Positions 1-4,855 of a DNA stretch of 7,050 nt are shown here, one piece after another (the first letter of the stretch is position 1; each line of letters starts with the position of its first letter). The notes beneath the pieces were generated by a model. It saw only the letters and a list, made by a program, of their open reading frames with translations, was not told where the DNA came from and did not search any database. The translations under genes were made by a program, and so were the position numbers. The stretch is from positions 1 through 7,050 of the forward strand of contig CALDJI010000002.1 in the NCBI GenBank assembly GCA_937901805.1. The letters are read 5' to 3'. Origin of the DNA: an uncultured Clostridia bacterium (GTDB lineage: Bacteria > Bacillota > Clostridia > Oscillospirales > Ruminococcaceae).

Positions 1-379
1 AGAAACCGCCGCCGCGGTCGACTGGCTTTGGATGACCTATACCGCTATGGGGAAAACAGAACAGGCGGACGCTATTGCGGCAACCATCCAAAAGGATACC
101 CCCTGCCTTGCCAGGAGCAATTCCTATAAAAAAAGGGTTTTGCTGTATAACGGCACTATCCGGCCGGAAGATTTTCTCGATCGGGAATCCCTGAAAACGA
201 CCGATCGTCCGGAACTCTATCTGATTTCTGAATTATTTGGACTCGGCAATTACTATATCGCAAAGGGACAGCCTGAGAAAGCAATCCCGCTTTTTAAGGA
301 AGCCCGCGATATCCCAACCTGGCATGACTGCTTCCATTACACACTGGCCTGCGACTACTTAAAGGAGCAGGGACTATAA
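1..379 (+). CDS. TPR-repeat protein, C-terminal fragment (5' end outside window)
   Basis: The reading frame is open from base 2, upstream of the first ATG at 32, so this is the 3' end (about 125 codons) of a longer gene. The visible part is rich in paired amphipathic helices. Two segments look like tetratricopeptide repeats: one around AVDWLWMTYTAMGKTEQADA near the start, and one around YYIAKGQPEKAIPLFKEAR near the end, with the usual small residue-Gly-Ala pattern. TPR repeats bind other proteins, and the actual partner cannot be told from this fragment. It ends with TAA at 377-379, and a strong terminator hairpin begins 38 bases later, so it is the last gene of its transcript. It runs toward the minus-strand genes on its right. 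The TPR assignment is fairly secure; the function is unknown. Confidence 0.7.
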   Translation, partial: ETAAAVDWLWMTYTAMGKTEQADAIAATIQKDTPCLARSNSYKKRVLLYNGTIRPEDFLDRESLKTTDRPELYLISELFGLGNYYIAKGQPEKAIPLFKEARDIPTWHDCFHYTLACDYLKEQGL

Positions 380-416
380 AAACAAACTGTTCCCTCTTTT
401 GAATAGATCATACCGA

Positions 417-461
417 AAAGCCCCTGCCCGCAGCCAATATCTGGCTGCGGGCAGGGGCTTT
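417..461 (+). terminator. Strong hairpin terminator, probably bidirectional
   Basis: A perfect 20-bp stem (417-436 paired with 442-461) surrounds a 5-base loop. The plus strand continues with TTTCTTC and the minus strand with CTTTTCGG, so each side has a short U-rich tail. It lies just after the TPR gene and before the end of the convergent minus-strand relic. It would stop plus-strand transcription and may also stop reading from the right. Confidence 0.85.
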
Positions 462-490
462 CTTCATAAAGACTACATCTATCCAGTGCT

Positions 491-854
491 TTACAAAAAA
501 TATTCTCCAGTATCCATAAATTCCAATAGGAAGAATGCGATTTTACCGTATAGAATTATTCCAGCGAAAAAGCCACCGTCATTTTCCTGCTGCCAGGAAT
601 TCGATCCATAAAAATCACGATTTGATTGCTCTGGTACAGGACAGTATCTTCTGCTTCTGTCACAATTTGGATGTCTGCGTCAGAAAACGAAAGATCCAAC
701 GGACTCAGTTTTCAAAACCAACATAAATCCCGTATCTGAAGAACAACAGATCCCTCGTCCGGCATTTTCACCAACGATACGCCTTCCCGTTCTGTTCCAA
801 TGTGGCAGAAAACACATCCGTATCTATTTGTACTCTATTTTCCTCTCGGTGCAT
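491..854 (-). pseudogene. Decayed cyclophilin-like-fold protein
   Basis: No single frame is intact, but the minus strand reads as one protein if the frame is changed several times. From about 850 downward it gives VQIDTDVFSATLEQN, then (new frame) GVSLVKMPDEGSVVLQIRD, then a stretch readable as YVGFEN, then LDLSFSDADIQIVTEAED and TVLYQSNQIVIF. A T5 run near 611-615 then shifts the frame, after which YGSNSW follows (last base of Trp at 593). The order F-ATLE-N, MxDYGGFEKVG, QITTEPGDxVLYQGNxIVIFYGSNSW is what I know from the small cyclophilin-like domains of secreted Clostridial proteins. Read straight through, TGA at 712-714 interrupts the GFEK-like stretch. At least three indels are needed, so this is real decay and not one sequencing error. 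The last frame stops at 491-493. The start is not defined; ATG at 852-854 is only the first in the readable frame. The parent protein's activity is not inferred. Confidence 0.6.
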
Positions 855-1005
855 CCCTTTTTCTCAACTCTATCTCCCGTTGCCAAAGGGTTATTATCAG
901 AAAATAGCGTTCCTCCAATCCTTCGGGGCTCACTTTTTTCAAAAGATCACTGGCCCAACAGACAAAAACCCCTTCTTTCCCTGGTTGTATGAGGTATCTT
1001 GATTG
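855..1005 (-). other. Unassigned stretch with a short open minus frame
   Basis: Between the cyclophilin-like relic and the DUF3737 stop codon there is no intact gene. One minus frame is open from 1005 down to TAG at 835-837 and includes a plausible amphipathic helix (SDLLKKVSPEGLEERYF). It has no convincing start codon or ribosome binding site. It may be the decayed 5' part of the neighbouring relic, but I do not recognise the sequence. No clear terminator hairpin was seen after the DUF3737 gene here. Confidence 0.3.
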
Positions 1006-1022
1006 TCATTCACAGACACAGT

Positions 1023-1883
1023 CTACTTTTTGGCACTTTTGTTTTCTAGTTCTTGGATAAGAATTTCACCCTTTGCATTTTCATCATCCATAATAATTTC
1101 CTTAACAGACGGCACTGCAATATGGCCTGAAGAAGGATTTTTTATGCTAAGTACAGGCGTTGTAATAATTGCTTCCACTTCAGAACGCTCAAAGGCCAAA
1201 TCCGTATCTATCATCTCGCAATTAATCAGTCTGAGGCCTTTACAATAGCAAAGCGGTTGTGTTCCCACGACTTTACAGTTTTCAAATGTAACATTTTCAC
1301 AATACCAGGCCAGATATTCCCCTTTGATCAGACTATTGCGAACCACAATATTTTTCGCATGCCAAAAAGCATCCTTTGTATCAAATACACAGTTTTCAAA
1401 CACAGAGTCTTCTATGTACTGGAACGAATATTTCCCCTTCATCCGTACATTTTGGAAATGCAGATGACTGGAACGCATCATAAAGTATTCGCTGTCAGCT
1501 GTACAGTCCTCCATCTCGATTCCATGCACAGACCATCCAAACTCAGGAGAAAGTATATCACATCCCCGCATTTTCACCTTGCTGCACTCCCGCAGGGCTT
1601 TGATTCCGTGAAGTCTTGTGTCTGTAATCTCAATCTGATCGGAATACCACAATGCTGCCCGGCAAAGCTCCGTCATCTTAACATCATGAATCTTCAGCAT
1701 ATGGTTATGCCAAAAGGGATAGCGCAGATTAAAAAAGCTATGTTCCACCCATACTCCTGAGCACTCTTTTAAAGCACTTTCCCCATCTGCAGGACCGTCA
1801 AAGGAGCAATTTTTCACCAAAATGTCCTTGCTGCCATACAGAGCGCGTTCTTCATCAAATGTCCGATTTTCAATTGTTTTCAT
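1023..1883 (-). CDS. DUF3737 family protein (predicted right-handed beta-helix)
   Basis: This 286-residue protein matches the DUF3737 family along its length. Recognisable features are the opening KTIENRTFDEERALYGS, then CSFDGPADGESALKE (residues 26-40), FFNLRYPFWH (50-59), TELCRAALWYSDQIEITDT (71-89), SPEFGWSV (112-119), SEYFMMRS (131-138), FDTKDAFWHAKN (167-178) and GTQPLCYCKGL (207-217). Short repeating strands with N/C/D at turns (KNCSF, ENCVF, ENCKV, INCEM) suggest a right-handed beta-helix. There is no signal peptide, so it is probably cytoplasmic; its biochemical role is unknown. I chose ATG at 1881-1883 over the in-frame ATG 60 bases upstream because a GAAGGGGG ribosome binding site (1891-1898) precedes it by 7 bases and the family usually begins MKTI. 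It is divergent from a broken LysR gene, which may once have controlled it. Confidence 0.9.
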   Translation of the reverse strand: MKTIENRTFDEERALYGSKDILVKNCSFDGPADGESALKECSGVWVEHSFFNLRYPFWHNHMLKIHDVKMTELCRAALWYSDQIEITDTRLHGIKALRECSKVKMRGCDILSPEFGWSVHGIEMEDCTADSEYFMMRSSHLHFQNVRMKGKYSFQYIEDSVFENCVFDTKDAFWHAKNIVVRNSLIKGEYLAWYCENVTFENCKVVGTQPLCYCKGLRLINCEMIDTDLAFERSEVEAIITTPVLSIKNPSSGHIAVPSVKEIIMDDENAKGEILIQELENKSAKK

Positions 1884-2024
1884 AAGATTTCCCCCTTCAA
1901 ACAGATTGTTCCACACTCTGGAAGTCACACCCGGCGTCTTCAAATTCTGTACAACTGCTGACCTCTCTTACACGCTCAGTATCAACATTCCCTCCATTTT
2001 ATTTAGAAATTCTGCCCATATTCA

Positions 2025-2053
2025 TTGCAGAAAATTCTTTTTGTATCTATAAA
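2025..2053 (+). promoter_or_regulatory. Candidate sigma-A type promoter toward the LysR relic
   Basis: TTGCAG at 2025-2030 and TATAAA at 2048-2053 are separated by exactly 17 bases. This is a reasonable vegetative promoter, about 165 bases before the LysR start. It is a sequence match by eye only. Confidence 0.4.
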
Positions 2054-2085
2054 GTATATATAAACCCTCGGAATAAAAATAGCAA
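2053..2085 (-). promoter_or_regulatory. Candidate promoter toward DUF3737
   Basis: On the minus strand, TTGCTA (2085-2080) is followed after 17 bases by TATATA (2062-2057), with an overlapping TATACT (2058-2053) just beyond. It abuts the plus-strand candidate, as is common for LysR-controlled divergent pairs. The implied 5' leader before the DUF3737 start is long, about 170 bases, which lowers confidence. Confidence 0.35.
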
Positions 2086-2218
2086 ATATTTATATTTTAT
2101 GTTTATCCATAGCTTTTCTCTGTGGGAATGAATAATGGTATCCATTCTCACTCCATACAAAAGAATATCAAAAACGTTTTGTTTTATGTTCTCAATTGTT
2201 GTCAAGGAGGCAGCACCC

Positions 2219-2362
2219 ATGAAATTACGGGCCTTGCAGTATTTTTTTGCAGTGTACAGAGAGCAGAATATTTCTTCCGCAGCCGAATCACTTCATCTTT
2301 CTCATCCCGTTCTTTCCATATAGATAAATGCCATGGAAAAAGAACTAGCAAGTAATTATTGA
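2219..2362 (+). pseudogene. LysR-type transcriptional regulator, nonsense-mutated and truncated N-terminus
   Basis: A perfect ribosome binding site AAGGAGG (2204-2210) lies 8 bases before ATG at 2219. The frame begins MKLRALQYFFAVYREQNISS, continues AAESLHLSHPVLS, and then hits TAG at 2321-2323. After the stop the same frame gives INAMEKELAS and ends at TGA (2360-2362). LysR family proteins begin with a winged helix-turn-helix of the type LRxLQYFxAVxxEQNITxAAExLHxSQPxLSRQIxxLExELG. The fit is direct: the stop replaces the Gln of SRQI, just after the recognition helix. The roughly 240-residue effector-binding domain is missing. It can make only a 34-residue peptide, so DNA binding is not expected. 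The intact ribosome binding site and near-complete motif suggest recent loss. Confidence 0.8.
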
Positions 2363-2490
2363 TCCGAGGAATGAAAGGCGACACTTCTGGTTTTAGTCGA
2401 TTGCCCGCATTGGCGTCTGTGTAAATGCTTTCGGTGAGCTTGACAGGATGAGATAAGAACTCCAGTTTCAATCCTTCTTCTCAACAGCAC
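2363..2490 (-). other. Short minus-strand protein-like fragment, unassigned
   Basis: No intact gene lies between the LysR relic and the terminator at 2495. A minus frame from a TTG at 2471 reads KLEFLSHPVKLTESIYTDAN and continues to PEVSPFIPRINNY before running antisense through the LysR relic. The composition is protein-like, and the L-PEV--FI pattern is loosely like the end of a LysR effector domain, but there is no good start or ribosome binding site. A gene remnant is possible; the identity is not supported. Confidence 0.25.
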
Positions 2491-2523
2491 AGAAAAGCCG
2501 GTTTGCTTAGCGCAAACCGGCTT
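2491..2523 (-). terminator. Rho-independent terminator of the three-gene operon
   Basis: A perfect 12-bp GC-rich stem (2495-2506 with 2512-2523) has a 5-base loop. Read on the minus strand it is followed by TTTTCT. It lies 34 bases beyond the stop codon of the LysM gene and is the natural end of the minus-strand operon. Confidence 0.85.
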
Positions 2524-2557
2524 ATTCAATAAAGAGATCTTCCATCTATTATGTGTT

Positions 2558-3379
2558 TTATTCAGGAATGGAGCTTGTTTCGATGGATTCATCCGCCTGT
2601 GGCTCAACAGATTCCCCCAGCATTGAAGAGGATTCCTCCGATAAAGCAGGTGACGATGAAGCTGGTGGAATTTCATAGTCGTGCGGCGGGATTTTGATTT
2701 CCTGTCCAACCTGTAATACTGCATCTTGAGCGATGTCATTATATGAAGCAATTTTTTCCACAGTTATGCCATACTGTACAGCAATGTCCCATAAAGAATC
2801 CTCAGCTTGCACGATGTGTACATCTTTCCGATCCGTGCTGTTCTGCTGCGGTTCATCCATTTCGGGTGCACGCTGTGCTTCCGCTTTCTGCCCAATCGTG
2901 CAATCTGCTTTTATATCCGCCGTGCCGGAATAACTGCCCCACACAGCAGTAAAAGTATAGCTAGCTGTTCCAGACGGTATGAACTTGAAAGACAGCGTAT
3001 TGCCCGGCAACAGCTGCTCAGAATAGAGTGGCTTCTCTCCACCCTCCAACTTACAATAGCCGCCACTTGGCGCAGTGCCTCCAGCAGTCAGAGTAATGGT
3101 ATATTCCGTATTGGCAGAAAGGTAATAATCTCCCTCTCTTTTTTCAAGCGGCCGATTATTTCCATCCTCAACTAGAACTGTTATATCATAATTTGCCGTC
3201 TCTATGTTCTGTGGCTGTGTCTGAACGCTGGCGGTAAACCACGCCCATGTTGTCCCTACAAGGCAGACCATGCACAGGAGAATACCAAGAAATGACGGCA
3301 CAAGCAGTCGTCGGATATTTTCATCAGTTGGCTTAGCATGCTTCGGAACATAAAAGACCGATTTTAGCCAATGTTTCAA
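2558..3379 (-). CDS. SipW-cognate leader protein with LysM peptidoglycan-binding domain
   Basis: This 273-residue exported protein probably holds itself to the cell wall. It has an unusually long cytoplasmic head (residues 1-26), a hydrophobic segment (about 27-46) ending in GTTWAWFTASV, the hallmark of the SipW-cognate signal peptide class, then a beta-rich domain (about 52-160) with two cysteines (109, 160). A classic LysM motif follows at about 187-231, beginning VHIVQAEDSLWDIAVQYGIT and ending VGQEIKIP. The tail (about 232-273) is rich in Ser, Pro and Glu. LysM domains bind N-acetylglucosamine-containing glycans such as peptidoglycan. The start is TTG at 3377-3379, chosen because AAAGGAGG (3388-3395) precedes it by 8 bases. 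It is the last gene of the operon. The cleavage site just before WFTA is inferred, and the protein could instead stay anchored by the hydrophobic segment. Confidence 0.85.
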   Translation of the reverse strand: MKHWLKSVFYVPKHAKPTDENIRRLLVPSFLGILLCMVCLVGTTWAWFTASVQTQPQNIETANYDITVLVEDGNNRPLEKREGDYYLSANTEYTITLTAGGTAPSGGYCKLEGGEKPLYSEQLLPGNTLSFKFIPSGTASYTFTAVWGSYSGTADIKADCTIGQKAEAQRAPEMDEPQQNSTDRKDVHIVQAEDSLWDIAVQYGITVEKIASYNDIAQDAVLQVGQEIKIPPHDYEIPPASSSPALSEESSSMLGESVEPQADESIETSSIPE

Positions 3380-3387
3380 AACGACCG

Positions 3388-3395
3388 CCTCCTTT
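3388..3395 (-). promoter_or_regulatory. Ribosome binding site fixing a TTG start
   Basis: AAAGGAGG on the minus strand lies 8 bases before the TTG at 3379-3377. It decides the start of the LysM gene, since the frame has no suitably placed ATG. Confidence 0.85.
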
Positions 3396-3416
3396 CTAAT
3401 TTTATCTTTCTTTTAC

Positions 3417-3487
3417 GGCAATCAAAGGGCATGAACACAGGCCTCATGCCCTTTGATTGCCGCTCTCCCTTTAGCCGGGAGAGCGGC
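3417..3487 (-). other. Two overlapping hairpins between the 429-aa and LysM genes
   Basis: Read on the minus strand, an 11-bp stem comes first (3477-3487 with 3459-3469, 7-base loop). A perfect 18-bp stem follows at once (3444-3461 with 3417-3434, 9-base loop). They share three bases (3459-3461). Neither is followed by a U-run on either strand, so these are not standard intrinsic terminators. The position, 20 bases after one stop codon and 22 bases before the next ribosome binding site, fits a transcript-stabilising or processing element, or a partial attenuator that lowers LysM expression. Confidence 0.75.
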
Positions 3488-3507
3488 CTTGTTCCGAAAA
3501 CCGTCTG

Positions 3508-4797
3508 TTATTGCTTAGCGGTAAACATTTTGATCGCATCTTCCTGCGAGATGGACGGAGATGTGCTAGAGCTGCTACAAATGTAAATGGTAGGTGCTTC
3601 CACCGCAAAAGTATTGTTATACGCAGTGATACCACCCTTACGGATGTAATACAAACCGATGGAGTCATTCTTCGGATTCTCGCCAAACTGATTATTGGTA
3701 ATGGCAATCTTTACATCTGTGTTCAAAGCCGGGTTTTCACCCTTCAACGCTTCCACATGGATGTACCGCTGCTCAGCATTAGAAAACGTACAGTTGTTGA
3801 CAATCAATTCAGAGCCTGCAATCTCCCCGGTCATCTGAATGCCGTCCCATTGTGTATTTTTAAATACACAGCCTTCAAAAACATATTTTCCGACATCGTG
3901 TATATATACGCAAGACTCTTGTCCGTTCTTGGCATTATCAAACACAGCATTTTTTACTGTAACATCGTTACCGGTGATATACATGGGAATGCCGGAAAGT
4001 GTGTTTCCCTTCGCGTCTAATGTGATATTTTTGTTGAGCGTACGTACAGAATTTGTCAATTCAATGTCCTTTGTCAGAGCAATGGTATCTCCATCTTTGG
4101 CGTTTGCCAGGGCGTCCTTCAACTCTTCCTCTGTTGCGACATATACCGGATATTCCGCGTCCTTATCATACTGATCATCAAAGCTGTCAGTTTCATGCGT
4201 ATACTGCGCAGCGACAATTTGGAGATCAAATTCACCAGTAGACATGCCCTGATATTCATTCCCTGCCTCTTCCCGCATTTTCAGCGCGATGGTAGCAAAA
4301 TCTTCTGCATTTTCAGCTGGAATCAAAATGTCATTGATAACGGTACTTTCCTTGCCCTCCAGAACATCTCTGAGCGTACCCAGTTTTGCGAGTCCGGTCA
4401 GTCCACGGTCTGTTACATCAACTTCCTCCGCAGCATAGTAAACGTCGATGACATCAGCCAGCTTTGAAATCTCGCCCTTGGCAACGATATCCATCGTATA
4501 TTTCAGCGAAAGTTTCCCTGTAGTGCTGACTTTCAGATTTTTAACTACCGTATACCCCGGCTCCCATTTGTCATAATTGAAAATCGGGGCATTGCTTTCT
4601 TTTACAGATTGGTATTTACCATTTTCATCCTTTACAAGCAGATCAATATTCAGATTCCCCGCCTGAATTTTATTGCCGGAACTGGTCACAGAATCGGTAA
4701 ACCACGCAAAAGTGGAACCGATGAGCATTGCGCAGCACAGTACCACAGACAAAACGCTTGCCAGCAATGCGCGTTTCGTATGTTTGCTGTTTGTCAT
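3508..4797 (-). CDS. SipW-cognate (TasA/CalY-like) protein with beta-helix passenger
   Basis: This 429-residue predicted surface or matrix protein has a signal peptide (1-31) with basic MTNSKHTKRA, hydrophobic LLASVLSVVLCCAMLIGS, and then TFAWFTDSV, the motif of substrates of SipW-type signal peptidases. Cleavage is expected just before WFTDS. A TasA/camelysin-like beta domain (about 40-205) carries KWEPGYTVVKNLKV and LSLKY. A linker with DSFDDQYDKDAEYP (204-217) leads to ATEEELKDALANAKDGDTIA, a typical entry to a right-handed beta-helix. Its turns (VKNAVFDN, FEGCVFKN, VNNCTFSN, AYNNTF) run to about 400, followed by a Ser-rich end. No catalytic residues are evident. I chose ATG at 4795-4797, with GAGGAGG (4806-4812) 8 bases before it, because the frame extends 34 codons upstream without a leader. 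It is second in the operon, 58 bases after the 712-aa gene. Confidence 0.85.
   Translation of the reverse strand: MTNSKHTKRALLASVLSVVLCCAMLIGSTFAWFTDSVTSSGNKIQAGNLNIDLLVKDENGKYQSVKESNAPIFNYDKWEPGYTVVKNLKVSTTGKLSLKYTMDIVAKGEISKLADVIDVYYAAEEVDVTDRGLTGLAKLGTLRDVLEGKESTVINDILIPAENAEDFATIALKMREEAGNEYQGMSTGEFDLQIVAAQYTHETDSFDDQYDKDAEYPVYVATEEELKDALANAKDGDTIALTKDIELTNSVRTLNKNITLDAKGNTLSGIPMYITGNDVTVKNAVFDNAKNGQESCVYIHDVGKYVFEGCVFKNTQWDGIQMTGEIAGSELIVNNCTFSNAEQRYIHVEALKGENPALNTDVKIAITNNQFGENPKNDSIGLYYIRKGGITAYNNTFAVEAPTIYICSSSSTSPSISQEDAIKMFTAKQ
4648..4797 (-). repeat. Duplicated SipW-type leader, copy in the 429-aa gene
   Basis: Codons 1-50 correspond without gaps to codons 1-50 of the upstream gene (6845-6994). 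Residues 1-39 differ only at positions 15, 22 and 26. The first 21 bases around the start (4779-4799) are identical in both copies, while third-codon positions elsewhere have diverged. Confidence 0.85.
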
Positions 4798-4855
4798 TGG
4801 TTTTTCCTCCTCATAAATAATATTTTTCAGCAGCCGTAATCCGGATCTCCATTCC

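Larger units (their letters stand above)
1884..2218. other. Divergent intergenic region between DUF3737 and the LysR relic
   Basis: These 335 bases have no convincing gene on either strand. The part from about 2030 to 2110 is very AT-rich and holds the candidate promoters listed separately. The arrangement, a LysR-type gene reading away from its neighbour across a few hundred bases, is the classic layout in which the regulator controls the divergent gene. Confidence 0.6.

Noticed and set aside
712..714. TGA as a possible selenocysteine codon
   Set aside because: The surrounding frame is already broken by several indels, and the position matches a region where related proteins have GFEK, so decay is the simpler reading.
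399..1002. Several plus-strand open frames of 60-70 codons
   Set aside because: One begins just before and runs through the terminator stem, and the others lie antisense to the relic or show no start signals or protein-like motifs.
1257..1760. Plus-strand open frame of 167 codons
   Set aside because: It lies wholly antisense to the well-supported DUF3737 gene, has no ribosome binding site, and its translation is rich in Cys, His and Phe with no recognisable motif.
3417..3487. Hairpin pair read as a normal operon-ending terminator
   Set aside because: There is no U-tract after either stem on the minus strand, and the LysM gene with its own terminator follows closely.
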